Made by a program: the position numbers and the translations under genes | The notes under the pieces: generated by a model | What the model was told of the DNA's origin: nothing | The model's database searches: none | The model's input: only the letters and a program-made list of their open reading frames with translations | Assembly: GCA_964483985.1 (NCBI GenBank) | Contig: CAZADS010000100.1 | Span: forward strand, 1 to 64,000 | Direction: 5' to 3' | Source: CAZADS01 sp964483985 | Lineage (GTDB): Bacteria; Pseudomonadota; Alphaproteobacteria; Thalassobaculales; Thalassobaculaceae | DNA: 64,000 nucleotides | Part shown: one piece after another, positions 9,949-18,433 of the stretch | How positions within the stretch are numbered: the first letter of the stretch is position 1 | Layout of the letters: each line of letters opens with the position of its first letter

Positions 9949-10250
9949 TGGCCTTGTTTTGCGTGGGTGATAGCGTTCGAGTTAAATCTTTTTATCCACC
10001 GACTCCGCCGGCTCACGTGCGTACACCTTATTACATACGCGGATGTGAAGGAATCATCGAAAGAATTTGTGGCGAATTTGGAAACCCTGAAGAACTCGCT
10101 TTTGGTCGTCGAGATAAGCCTCAATCGACGTTATATAGAGTTCGGTTTCAACAAAGCCGGGTCTGGAAGAATTATAATGGATTTAATTTGGATAGTATTG
10201 AAATCGAACTTTTTGAATTCTGGTTGGAGCCAGTTCTGGTAGGTAAATGA
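9948..10250 (+). CDS. Nitrile hydratase / thiocyanate hydrolase, C-terminal half of beta subunit
   Basis: A 100-residue SH3-like domain equal to the C-terminal half of a nitrile hydratase beta subunit. Visible marks are FCVGDSVRVKSFYPPTPPAH, the RTPYYIRGCEGIIERICGEF strand region, and the C-terminal ELFEFWLEPV. It starts inside the stop of the preceding gene and ends 1 bp before the next, so the three genes form a compact operon. In split enzymes this chain packs against the cobalt subunit near the active site. Whether the substrate is a nitrile or thiocyanate cannot be read from the sequence. Confidence 0.8.
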   Translation: MALFCVGDSVRVKSFYPPTPPAHVRTPYYIRGCEGIIERICGEFGNPEELAFGRRDKPQSTLYRVRFQQSRVWKNYNGFNLDSIEIELFEFWLEPVLVGK

Positions 10251-10251
10251 T

Positions 10252-10920
10252 ATGTCAAACAGTCAAACTTCGGGTGAATCCAAACTAAAAGAATCCCTTC
10301 AACCTGACCATTCTGAGCACCGACATCCAGAAGAGCCGGATATAGACGACAGTATGACTTATTACAAATCAATGGAATACGCAGTCCGACATTTGTTAAT
10401 TAACAAAGGTTATATTACGGCGGCTCAAATTCGCGATGAAATAGAGAAGATGGATGCTCGAACTCCAGTTAATGGCGCCAATATTGTTGCAAGAGCATGG
10501 ATAGATTCGGACTTTAAGAAACTGCTGTTGCGTAATCCAAGACAAGCCATTGAAAAATTTGGTCATGACATTGGTCCTATGAACCTAATTATTCTTGAAA
10601 ACACGCCAAAAGTTCATAACGTTGTAGTCTGTACTCTTTGTTCTTGTTATCCGCGTTGGATTTTGGGCTTGCCACCGGATTGGTACAAAAGTTCGGCTTA
10701 TCGGGCCCGGGTTATAAGGGAACCGCGGTCAGTTTTGCGAGAGTTTGGAACCCAAATTGACCCTAAACGAGAGGTGAGAGTGCACGATTCAACGGCTGAC
10801 ATGCGGTACATGGTTCTACCTATGAGACCAACTGGCACAGATGGAATGAGTAGTAGCGAATTGTCGTCTTTGGTTGGTAGAGATTCCATGATCGGGGTTG
10901 CAGAGGTAAAGGTTGACTAG
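10252..10920 (+). CDS. Cobalt-type nitrile hydratase alpha / thiocyanate hydrolase gamma subunit
   Basis: The metal-binding catalytic subunit, 222 residues. The claw motif VCTLCSC is present near residue 125; threonine in this motif is the signature of cobalt rather than iron enzymes, and two cysteines are normally oxidised after translation. Flanking family segments are ENTPKVHNVV, LGLPPDWYKSSAYRARV, and the C-terminal RYMVLPMRPTGTDG and GRDSMIGV. Where many nitrile hydratases have YPWPVLG, this one has YPRWILG. Together with the split beta chain this makes thiocyanate hydrolase or a three-subunit nitrile hydratase the two candidates. No activator/cobalt chaperone gene is adjacent, unlike most such operons. 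Confidence 0.85.
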   Translation: MSNSQTSGESKLKESLQPDHSEHRHPEEPDIDDSMTYYKSMEYAVRHLLINKGYITAAQIRDEIEKMDARTPVNGANIVARAWIDSDFKKLLLRNPRQAIEKFGHDIGPMNLIILENTPKVHNVVVCTLCSCYPRWILGLPPDWYKSSAYRARVIREPRSVLREFGTQIDPKREVRVHDSTADMRYMVLPMRPTGTDGMSSSELSSLVGRDSMIGVAEVKVD

Positions 10921-10921
10921 G

Positions 10922-10957
10922 ATTACATTGTAAAATTGATAATACTTATCATGTAAT
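10922..10957 (+). terminator. AT-rich hairpin after the hydratase operon
   Basis: ATTACAT (10922-10928) pairs with ATGTAAT (10951-10957), enclosing GATAA-TAC-TTATC (10938-10950), with an unpaired stretch on the 5' side. It begins 2 bp after the stop codon of the metal subunit. There is no clear T-run, so it may be a weak terminator or a 3'-end stabilising hairpin. Confidence 0.35.
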
Positions 10958-10984
10958 TCACTAGGTTCTTGCATTTAGACTAGC

Positions 10985-11116
10985 TTAACGTTATTTAACC
11001 GTTATCGATCACACACGCGGGCTTGTGTAGCCGTACTCATTTGTAAGAAGCGGTTGCGCTCCGGTGCTCCAAAGTAGATTGGGGCGGCGCCCGTGGAGGT
11101 TAAACCGGAGAAAAAA
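10985..11116 (+). promoter_or_regulatory. Possible structured 5' leader of rpsB
   Basis: The gap before rpsB holds several short GC-rich hairpins in otherwise AT-rich DNA: GGCT-tgtgt-AGCC near 11020 and GGGC-ggc-GCCC near 11080. S2 is known to autoregulate rpsB-tsf in other Proteobacteria through its leader, so a regulatory role is plausible. I cannot match it to a known RNA family from sequence alone. Confidence 0.3.
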
Positions 11117-11977
11117 ATGAGTACTATAGCATTTACTATGCGCCAGCTATTAGAGGCCGGCGTGCATTTTGGACACCATACTCGTCGTTGGAACCCCAAG
11201 ATGAGTGATTATATTTATGGTGTTCGAAACAGCACTCACATATTGGATTTACGACTATCTGTACCTTTGTTGCATCGTGCTCTTGAAGCTATACGAGAGG
11301 TTACGGCTTCCGGTGGCAGAGTATTGTTGGTGGGTACAAAGCGACAAGCCGCAGAACAAATTGCTGAAACAGCAACGAAGACCGGTCAATATTTTGTTAA
11401 CCATCGTTGGCTCGGGGGCATGCTTACCAATTGGAAAACCATTTCGATCTCAATTAAACGCCTGAAAGATTTAGAAGAGCAACTCTCAGAAGAAACACAG
11501 GGCCTGACAAAAAAGGAATTACTTAATCTTACTCGTGAGCGCGATAAGTTGGAGCGAGCTTTAGGAGGGATTAAGGAAATGGGTGGGTTGCCTGATATTC
11601 TTTTCGTAATAGATACGAATAAAGAACAACTCGCAATTCAAGAGGCAAATAAACTAGGTATACCTGTAGTGGCGGTGGTGGATAGTAATTGCGATCCTGC
11701 AGGAATCCAGTTTCCTGTACCGGGAAATGATGATGCTATGCGAGCTATAGCTCTTTATTGCGAATTAGTTGGCAATGCAGTGTTAACAGGTTTACAAGCA
11801 GAAATGATTGCCTCGGGCGAAGATATTGGTGATTCTACGGAGGTGCCGGTTGAGGCAGCTTTAAAAATTGATGAAATCGGGGATGGCGAAAGTTTAGAAG
11901 AAGTTCGACCGGAAGTGGAAACCACAGATCACGAGGCAAGATCTGGTGAAGCAAAAGGAACAAATGCTAAAGACTGA
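11117..11977 (+). CDS. rpsB: 30S ribosomal protein S2
   Basis: Ribosomal protein S2, 286 residues from ATG 11117, preceded by CCGGAG; an in-frame GTG 24 bp earlier lies inside the ribosome-binding region and is not needed. The N-terminus [20 protein letters not shown], the segment RRWNPKM and the central [14 protein letters not shown] are characteristic. The C-terminus has an acidic extension of about 50 residues beyond the bacterial core, common in Alphaproteobacteria. It leads the rpsB-tsf-pyrH-frr cluster. Confidence 0.96.
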   Translation: MSTIAFTMRQLLEAGVHFGHHTRRWNPKMSDYIYGVRNSTHILDLRLSVPLLHRALEAIREVTASGGRVLLVGTKRQAAEQIAETATKTGQYFVNHRWLGGMLTNWKTISISIKRLKDLEEQLSEETQGLTKKELLNLTRERDKLERALGGIKEMGGLPDILFVIDTNKEQLAIQEANKLGIPVVAVVDSNCDPAGIQFPVPGNDDAMRAIALYCELVGNAVLTGLQAEMIASGEDIGDSTEVPVEAALKIDEIGDGESLEEVRPEVETTDHEARSGEAKGTNAKD

Positions 11978-12118
11978 TAAAAATTTGAGATCGAATTGAT
12001 AAGTAAAACCAAAGCGCTTTTGAATTTATTTAATGAGATTTTAAAAATAATTTTGAAAAGCATAAATCTGAGATCGAGGTTCGTAGTTTTTGATCTGGAA
12101 ATATAAACGGGGTGAGTA

Positions 12119-13045
12119 ATGGCAGCTGTTTCAGCTCAAATGGTTAAAGCTTTGCGTGAAAAAACGGGCGCAGGCATGATGGATTGTAAGAAGGCTTTGA
12201 CCGAAACTAATGGAGAGATGGAAGGAGCGGTCGATTGGCTTCGAACAAAGGGCCTTTCGGCGGCAGCTAAAAAAGCCAATAGAGTCGCTGCGGAAGGTCT
12301 GGTGGCTTATGCTACCTCCGGTAGCCAAGGCGCTTTAATAGAGGTCAATGCGGAAACCGATTTTGTATCGAGAAATGCTGAATTTCAAGAGTTTGTCTCT
12401 ACGTTGGCCCAGATGGTATTAGAAAAAGGGAATGATTTGGATAATTTGAGGCTAGAAAATTATCCAGGTTCTCACCGTACAGTGGATGAGCAATTAACGC
12501 ACAATATTGCTACCATAGGTGAAAATATGTCGATCCGACGAGCGGCTACAATTAATTCTGGTGAAGGCATAGTTGTGCCATATGTGCATAATTCTGTGGC
12601 GACTGGTCTGGGTAAAATTGCTGTTCTGGTAGGTCTAAGAACGAATTCTGATCACGAAATGGTGCAGTCATTGGGTAAACAATTGGCAATGCATATCGCT
12701 GCTGCGTCCCCGCAAAGTGTTAACGTTGATGATTTAGATCATGTGGTGGTTGAACGAGAAAAGAGCATTCTTTTGGAGCAAGCTAAAGCCTCTGGTCGCC
12801 CGGATAATATAGTAGAAAAAATGGTAGCGGGTCGAATGCAGAAATTTTTTCAAGAAGTGGTTTTACTAGAACAAACCTTTGTTGTTGACAACGAAACAAA
12901 AGTAGCTGCAGTAATTGAGGCAGCTGTAAAAGAGGCCGGTTCGCCCATAGAATTGGCTGGTTTTCATCGATTTGCGCTTGGTGAGGGAATTGAGCGAGAG
13001 GAAACCGATTTTGCGGCTGAAGTGGCAGCCACGTTAGGAAGCTGA
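12119..13045 (+). CDS. tsf: Translation elongation factor Ts
   Basis: The guanine nucleotide exchange factor for EF-Tu, 308 residues. The N-terminal UBA-like domain contains LREKTGAGMMDCKKAL, followed by the dimerisation core with EVNAETDFVSRN, the segment that contacts EF-Tu. Length is normal. The ATG is preceded by GGGGTGAG. It sits 141 bp after rpsB; that gap shows no gene or clear hairpin. rpsB-tsf co-transcription is the rule in bacteria. Confidence 0.97.
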   Translation: MAAVSAQMVKALREKTGAGMMDCKKALTETNGEMEGAVDWLRTKGLSAAAKKANRVAAEGLVAYATSGSQGALIEVNAETDFVSRNAEFQEFVSTLAQMVLEKGNDLDNLRLENYPGSHRTVDEQLTHNIATIGENMSIRRAATINSGEGIVVPYVHNSVATGLGKIAVLVGLRTNSDHEMVQSLGKQLAMHIAAASPQSVNVDDLDHVVVEREKSILLEQAKASGRPDNIVEKMVAGRMQKFFQEVVLLEQTFVVDNETKVAAVIEAAVKEAGSPIELAGFHRFALGEGIEREETDFAAEVAATLGS

Positions 13046-13093
13046 TCCGCCGCTGAATTTCGTTGTTGCGTGCCTATAAAAGGGGTTGGAGGC

Positions 13094-13843
13094 GTGGCCG
13101 AAAAAGAAGGTCTGATAACGACGAAATACAAGCGAGTACTCCTGAAAATATCTGGGGAAGCGCTTATGGGTGAAGAACCTTTTGGTATTGACCCGGGGAT
13201 GGTTAATCGTATTGCTGAAGAAGTTCGCACCGTTGTCGAATGTGGTGTTGAGGTATGTGTCGTTATAGGGGGAGGAAATATTTTCAGAGGCGTGTCGGTT
13301 GCTGCGGGTGGTATGGAAAGAGCTACGGGCGATTATATGGGTATGTTGGCCACCGTAATGAACTCTCTAGCTATGCAAAATGCTTTAGAAGTTCGGGGTA
13401 TCCCAACACGCGTTCAATCGGCGATACCCATCTCGGCCGTATGTGAACCGTATATTCGACGTCGGGCTATACGGCATATGGAAAAAAAACGCGTCGTAAT
13501 CTTTGCGGCTGGAACGGGAAATCCTTTTATCACAACCGATACAGCGGCAGCTATCAGAGCGACTGAAATAAGCTGCGAAGCTCTTTTAAAAGCAACAAAT
13601 GTAGACGGAGATTATGATGCTGATACAAATAAAGTTTCAGGAGCAAAGAGATATGACAAATTAAGCTATATGGAAGTTTTGGCTGGAGATTTGAAAGTAA
13701 TGGATGCGGCAGCTGTTTCGCTTGCTCGTGAAAATACTATTCCGATTTTGGTGTTTTCGATACACAATGTTGGTACCTTTGCGGAAGTAATTCGTGGAAG
13801 GGGAAGATTTACCATTATAACGGAAGAGACCACTAATGGATGA
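13094..13843 (+). CDS. pyrH: Uridylate kinase (UMP kinase)
   Basis: Phosphorylates UMP to UDP for pyrimidine nucleotide supply; 249 residues. The nucleotide-binding start [16 protein letters not shown], the glycine-rich [11 protein letters not shown] and [19 protein letters not shown] are the expected amino-acid-kinase motifs. I placed the start at GTG 13094, preceded by AGGGG at 8 nt; GTG 13070 is in frame but has no Shine-Dalgarno and would add eight unconserved residues. The 3' end overlaps frr by 8 bp. Confidence 0.95.
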   Translation: MAEKEGLITTKYKRVLLKISGEALMGEEPFGIDPGMVNRIAEEVRTVVECGVEVCVVIGGGNIFRGVSVAAGGMERATGDYMGMLATVMNSLAMQNALEVRGIPTRVQSAIPISAVCEPYIRRRAIRHMEKKRVVIFAAGTGNPFITTDTAAAIRATEISCEALLKATNVDGDYDADTNKVSGAKRYDKLSYMEVLAGDLKVMDAAAVSLARENTIPILVFSIHNVGTFAEVIRGRGRFTIITEETTNG

Positions 13844-14393
13844 TCCAGACTTAAATGATATAGAACGCAGAATGGATGGCGCCATTGCAGCACTAGCCAA
13901 GGAATTTCAAGGATTACGGACAGGTCGTGCATCTACACAACTGTTGGAGTCAATAATGGTGGATGCTTATGGTGCTTCAATGCCAATTAACCAAGTGGCG
14001 ACCCTTAGTGTACCAGAACCCAGGATGATAACTGTACAAGTTTGGGATAAAACGAATACTAAGGCCACGGAGAAGGCCATATTAGGGGCAAATCTTGGTC
14101 TCAATCCTCAATCAGATGGTCAATTACTTAGGATTCCTTTGCCAGATTTAAGTGAGGAGCGGCGTCGGGATCTATCTAAAATAGCTGCTAAATTTGCTGA
14201 AGGAGCTCGTATAGCTGTTCGAAATGTTCGTAGAGATGGTATGGAAAACTTGAAAAAAATGGAGAAAGAGGGCGATCTTAGCCAAGATGATCGTCACCTA
14301 TACGAGGAAGAAATTCAATCATTTACAGACGCTCGCGTAGGCAAAATAGATGAATTGTTGTCGGTAAAGGAAGCGGAAATTATGCAGGTTTAA
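13836..14393 (+). CDS. frr: Ribosome recycling factor
   Basis: Splits post-termination ribosomes together with EF-G. At 185 residues it has the normal length. Visible marks are [11 protein letters not shown] near residue 25, the domain II segment [20 protein letters not shown], and the C-terminal helix with [15 protein letters not shown]. The start overlaps the end of pyrH by 8 bp, so the two are probably translationally coupled. uppS begins 2 bp after the stop. Confidence 0.97.
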   Translation: MDDPDLNDIERRMDGAIAALAKEFQGLRTGRASTQLLESIMVDAYGASMPINQVATLSVPEPRMITVQVWDKTNTKATEKAILGANLGLNPQSDGQLLRIPLPDLSEERRRDLSKIAAKFAEGARIAVRNVRRDGMENLKKMEKEGDLSQDDRHLYEEEIQSFTDARVGKIDELLSVKEAEIMQV

Positions 14394-14395
14394 CT

Positions 14396-15124
14396 ATGGC
14401 TTTGCAAACATCCGTAGAAATGACGGTACTTCCGCGACATGTCGCGATAATAATGGATGGAAATGGTCGATGGGCGCAAGCAAAGGGATTGCCCCGAGCC
14501 ATTGGCCATGAAAAGGGAGTTGAAACTGCGCGGCGAACCATTGAAAGCGCAATCCGTCTTGGCATAAAACACTTGACGTTATTTGGTTTTTCATCAGAAA
14601 ACTGGAATCGACCTTCACATGAAGTGGTCGATTTAATGGCTTTGCTACGCCAATACCTAACGAAAGAAATAAATGAATTAAATGAAAGAGGGGTTTGTTT
14701 CCGTGTGATAGGTGAGCGAGATAGATTAGCCTCGGATATAGTAGCTTTAATTGAACGATCGGAACAATTAACATCGGCAAATACCGATCTTTTCCTGACT
14801 CTCGCTTTGAGCTACGGTGGACGTCGCGCCATTGTTTTAGCGGCTCAGGAGTTGGTCGAACAAGCGAGCCAGGGCATATTGTCATCTGATAAGATTAGTG
14901 AGTCTATGTTCGAGGCTCGGTTGGAAACGGCTCAGCATCCGGACCCAGATTTAATAATACGAACTTCGGGCGAGAAACGGATTTCTAATTTTATGCTATG
15001 GGAGTGTGCATACTCCGAATTTGTTTTTCTAGACGTGTTTTGGCCAGATTTTTCTCATGAACATTTGAGTGACGCTATATTAGAATTTGGTCGAAGAAAC
15101 CGCCGATACGGCGCAACCATTTAA
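14396..15124 (+). CDS. uppS: Undecaprenyl diphosphate synthase
   Basis: A cis-prenyltransferase of 242 residues that makes the C55 carrier lipid for peptidoglycan and other envelope polymers. The catalytic motif IIMDGNGRWA lies near residue 20, FGFSSENWNRP near residue 65 and the C-terminal DLIIRTSGEKRISNF and DVFWPDFS follow. In the last signature the usual RLSNF reads RISNF. It follows frr by 2 bp and precedes cdsA by 22 bp in the same operon. Confidence 0.95.
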   Translation: MALQTSVEMTVLPRHVAIIMDGNGRWAQAKGLPRAIGHEKGVETARRTIESAIRLGIKHLTLFGFSSENWNRPSHEVVDLMALLRQYLTKEINELNERGVCFRVIGERDRLASDIVALIERSEQLTSANTDLFLTLALSYGGRRAIVLAAQELVEQASQGILSSDKISESMFEARLETAQHPDPDLIIRTSGEKRISNFMLWECAYSEFVFLDVFWPDFSHEHLSDAILEFGRRNRRYGATI

Positions 15125-15146
15125 AGGATTGGTTGGTGGTTGATTA

Positions 15147-15998
15147 ATGCCAAGCAAAAAAACACCGAAAGCCTGCGAAACTCTTTCTGTTTTTGGTTTA
15201 TCTCGTAATCTTTGTGTGCGTTTTATATCATCGGTCATAATGGCTCCCCCAATATTGTTTCTTATTTACATTGGAGGAGTGTATTTTGAATTACTGGTGG
15301 CTTTAATCTCAGGTTTGATGGCTTGGGAAGTGGCTAGATTGATAACGAAAAGAGAAAAGCCAATCACAGCTATTTTAGCTGCAGCTACAAACTTTATTTT
15401 AATTTTATTTTTAACTATTAAGATAGAGGAGCTTCATTTATCAATATTTGGAATTTTTTTATTCACATTAATTGTACTCGCGAGTGTCATGTCCGGATTA
15501 TTATCTACTAGCGGGCGTTTGCTACTCGGTAATTTAATAATCCTAATACCTTGTTGTTCTGCCATTTGGCTAAGAGTTAACGAGGGGGCCATGGTCGTAA
15601 TTTGGTTGGTTGCTATTATTGTGGCTTCTGACGTGGGTGCCTACATTGCCGGAAAAGGGATTGGGGGATACAAACTGGCACCTAAGATTAGCCCCAATAA
15701 AACTTGGGCTGGCTTGGTGGGTGGACTTATTTCAAGTATAGTTGTTGGAAATATAATTGGGGCATTTTGGCTAGACTATTCCTTTAATTTTTTAGTTGCT
15801 GCTAGTTTCTTGCTTGCGTTAGTAGCTCAAATCGGTGATTTGTTAGAATCTGCATTTAAGAGGTCATCACAAGTAAAGGATTCTGGTTCAATCATTCCCG
15901 GTCATGGTGGCGTTTTGGACCGGTTAGATGGACATTTAGCTGGTATGATGTTGGCTGCTATCTTTTTGTTTTTACAAGAGCATTTATATTTATTATGA
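15147..15998 (+). CDS. cdsA: Phosphatidate cytidylyltransferase
   Basis: An inner-membrane enzyme making CDP-diacylglycerol from phosphatidate and CTP, the precursor of all phospholipids. At 283 residues it has about seven hydrophobic helices. The family signature near the C-terminus reads KDSGSIIPGHGGVLDRLD, and the upstream SPNKTWAGLVGG segment is also typical. The first 25 residues are a polar, poorly conserved extension. It lies between uppS and dxr as in most Proteobacteria. Confidence 0.95.
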   Translation: MPSKKTPKACETLSVFGLSRNLCVRFISSVIMAPPILFLIYIGGVYFELLVALISGLMAWEVARLITKREKPITAILAAATNFILILFLTIKIEELHLSIFGIFLFTLIVLASVMSGLLSTSGRLLLGNLIILIPCCSAIWLRVNEGAMVVIWLVAIIVASDVGAYIAGKGIGGYKLAPKISPNKTWAGLVGGLISSIVVGNIIGAFWLDYSFNFLVAASFLLALVAQIGDLLESAFKRSSQVKDSGSIIPGHGGVLDRLDGHLAGMMLAAIFLFLQEHLYLL

Positions 15999-16028
15999 CA
16001 ATTTTGAAATTATCCATTAACTAATGCC

Positions 16029-17252
16029 ATGGCGGTTGAATTGAAAAAAACTGTGAGTGTTTTGGGGTCTACTGGGTCAATAGGGCGCACTACGCTAGCT
16101 CTACTTAACAACAGGAACTCCTCTTATAAAATCGAAGCTATTACAGGTGGCGGAAATTGGGAATTATTGGCCGAACAGGCTAGAAAATTCCAACCCAATT
16201 TTGTTGCAATTTCTGAGGTTGAACATCTGGGGAATCTGCAGGATGCTTTAAAGGATTTGGATATACAGATTGCTGCAGGCCCGGAGGGATTAATTGAAGC
16301 CGCGAAGCGTCCCGCCGAATGGGTGATGGCTGGGATCGTGGGTACAGCTGGCCTCCCGTCAACAATCGAGGCTGTTAGACGTGGGACTACTGTTGCTTTT
16401 GCTAATAAAGAATGTTTGGTATCGGCTGGGACAATCATGATGAGAGAGGTAGAAAAAGCTCGGGCTACGCTTCTACCTGTCGACTCAGAACACAATGCTA
16501 TTTTTCAGGTATTTGAAAACAATAATAAAGACATGGTTGACCGGATTATTTTAACTGCATCTGGGGGTCCATTTAGGAATTGTACTCCTTCAGAAATGAC
16601 TACAAAAACTCCTGAGCAGGCCATTGCGCATCCTAATTGGCAAATGGGAGCTAAAATTTCAGTCGATTCTGCTACTATGATGAATAAAGGATTAGAAATC
16701 ATAGAAGCCCATTACCTTTTCGGGATTCCCGAAGATCGGATTGAAGTTTTGGTACATCCTGAATCAATTGTGCATAGTCTCGTTGCTTATAAAGATGGTT
16801 CGGTTTTGGCTCAACTTGGTATGCCTGATATGTCAATACCCATTGCCAATGCTTTAGCATGGCCTCAACGAATTAAGGTAGAGGGGAAATCGTTGGATTT
16901 GTCGGAAATAGGTCGATTATCATTCGAGCCCCCTGATATGAATCGGTTTCCCGCCATTCGACTGGCGAGAGAGGCTCTTAGATTCGGTGGAACGGCCCCA
17001 TTAATTTTGAATGCGGCTAATGAAGTAGCGGTAGAGGGATTCCTTGCTGGAACTATTCGGTTTACCGATATAGTTAAAGTGGTGGAGAAAGCGTTAGAAA
17101 GAGGCCCTAATCAACTGTTGGAAAATATAGAGTCCGTCTTAGAAACAGATCAATTGGTGAGAGTTTTGGCTAAAGAAATCATACAGGAACACGGCTTGAA
17201 TCGCATCTCTGGGCAACCCGAAACTCTGTCTCTTTCTCAGGTATCAGTTTGA
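16029..17252 (+). CDS. dxr: 1-deoxy-D-xylulose-5-phosphate reductoisomerase
   Basis: The second step of the MEP isoprenoid pathway, producing 2-C-methyl-D-erythritol 4-phosphate with NADPH. The N-terminal Rossmann motif is VLGSTGSIGRTTL; the metal and substrate site contains LPVDSEHNAIFQ near residue 155 and KISVDSATMMNKGLEIIEAH near residue 215. Length (407) is normal. It lies 30 bp after cdsA and 31 bp before rseP in the same plus-strand run. Confidence 0.97.
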   Translation: MAVELKKTVSVLGSTGSIGRTTLALLNNRNSSYKIEAITGGGNWELLAEQARKFQPNFVAISEVEHLGNLQDALKDLDIQIAAGPEGLIEAAKRPAEWVMAGIVGTAGLPSTIEAVRRGTTVAFANKECLVSAGTIMMREVEKARATLLPVDSEHNAIFQVFENNNKDMVDRIILTASGGPFRNCTPSEMTTKTPEQAIAHPNWQMGAKISVDSATMMNKGLEIIEAHYLFGIPEDRIEVLVHPESIVHSLVAYKDGSVLAQLGMPDMSIPIANALAWPQRIKVEGKSLDLSEIGRLSFEPPDMNRFPAIRLAREALRFGGTAPLILNAANEVAVEGFLAGTIRFTDIVKVVEKALERGPNQLLENIESVLETDQLVRVLAKEIIQEHGLNRISGQPETLSLSQVSV

Positions 17253-17283
17253 ATTTTAATCATCGGTAACAAGGTCCTATTTC

Positions 17284-18417
17284 ATGGAAACATTGGACAT
17301 CATCTTTAAATTTTCAGTGCCATTTTTGGTCATGCTGACCGTTTTAGTTTTTGTCCATGAAATGGGACACTATCTTATTGCCCGGGCTAATAATGTGCGC
17401 GTCGAAGTTTTTTCGATCGGTTTTGGTAAAGAGCTTTTCGGTTGGAACGATAGCCTTGGCACTCGTTGGAAAATTTGTGTTATTCCGCTGGGCGGTTACG
17501 TAAAGATGTTCGGTGACGCCGATGTTTCCAGTAGTTCTTATAAAGCGGAAGGGCTAATCAATAAAGAGGATCGCGAAGTCTCGTTCCATCACAAACGACT
17601 AAGCCAACGAACGGCGATCGTTTTAGGAGGACCCGTAGCTAACTTTCTTTTTGCTATAATATTGTTTGCAGTTCTTTATTCGGTAGTTGGACAACGTCAC
17701 GTGTCCCCAATTATTGAATTAGTTCAATCTGGTAGCGCGGCAGAGAAGGGTGGTTTGCTCGCTGGAGATCGAGTAATTCAAATTGACAGTAAAAAAATCA
17801 AGCATTTCGGTGATTTACGCCAAATTGTATCTGACAGCCCAAATACATTACTTGAATTCGTTGTGCGTCGCGATAAAAAATTAGTATCGCTAAATGTTAC
17901 ACCGAATTCTACGCAGCGAAAGGATATATTTGGTAGCGAAAAAGTTGTAGGGTTTCTTGGAGTACGAGGCGGACAGGCTGAGATGATAAGGCATGATCCG
18001 TTGAGTGCACTTTGGTTTGCTTTTATAGAAACTTGGTCCATCACTTTGCAGACATTGGATTATGTTGGTCAAATGTTAGTGGGAGAGCGTGATACTGATG
18101 ATTTAGGGGGACCTCTTCGAATAGCACAACTTTCTGGCATGGTAGCTGAAGCTGGTTTTGTTAGCTTTATTGGTCTTATGGCGTTGTTGTCAATAAATCT
18201 TGGGCTTATAAACCTTTTCCCAATACCAGTTTTGGATGGCGGTCATCTTGTATTCTATTTCCTTGAGGCGGTCAGGGGTCGCCCCTTAGGAGAGCGTAGT
18301 CAAGAAATTGCATCCATGGTAGGTCTATCAGTTGTTATAGCGTTAATGATATTTGTCACCTGGAATGATCTACAACAGTGGAAAGTATTTCAACTCGTTG
18401 GGTCGATTTTTGGATAA
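17284..18417 (+). CDS. rseP: Membrane zinc metalloprotease RseP (site-2 protease)
   Basis: An intramembrane protease that cleaves anti-sigma factors and leftover signal peptides. The zinc motif HEMGH lies in the first transmembrane helix near residue 26, the third metal ligand region LDGGH near residue 317, and a PDZ domain with SGSAAEKGGLLAGDRVIQI lies in between. At 377 residues it is shorter than the E. coli enzyme (450), which has two PDZ domains; only one is visible here, as usual in Alphaproteobacteria. An AAGG precedes the ATG. It is followed at once by bamA. Confidence 0.95.
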   Translation: METLDIIFKFSVPFLVMLTVLVFVHEMGHYLIARANNVRVEVFSIGFGKELFGWNDSLGTRWKICVIPLGGYVKMFGDADVSSSSYKAEGLINKEDREVSFHHKRLSQRTAIVLGGPVANFLFAIILFAVLYSVVGQRHVSPIIELVQSGSAAEKGGLLAGDRVIQIDSKKIKHFGDLRQIVSDSPNTLLEFVVRRDKKLVSLNVTPNSTQRKDIFGSEKVVGFLGVRGGQAEMIRHDPLSALWFAFIETWSITLQTLDYVGQMLVGERDTDDLGGPLRIAQLSGMVAEAGFVSFIGLMALLSINLGLINLFPIPVLDGGHLVFYFLEAVRGRPLGERSQEIASMVGLSVVIALMIFVTWNDLQQWKVFQLVGSIFG

Positions 18418-18433
18418 ACTGCGAGCATTTGAG

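Noticed and set aside
14394..14885. 163-codon minus-strand open frame opposite uppS
   Set aside because: Lies fully inside uppS, whose motifs are complete; composition is that of a reverse-strand shadow.
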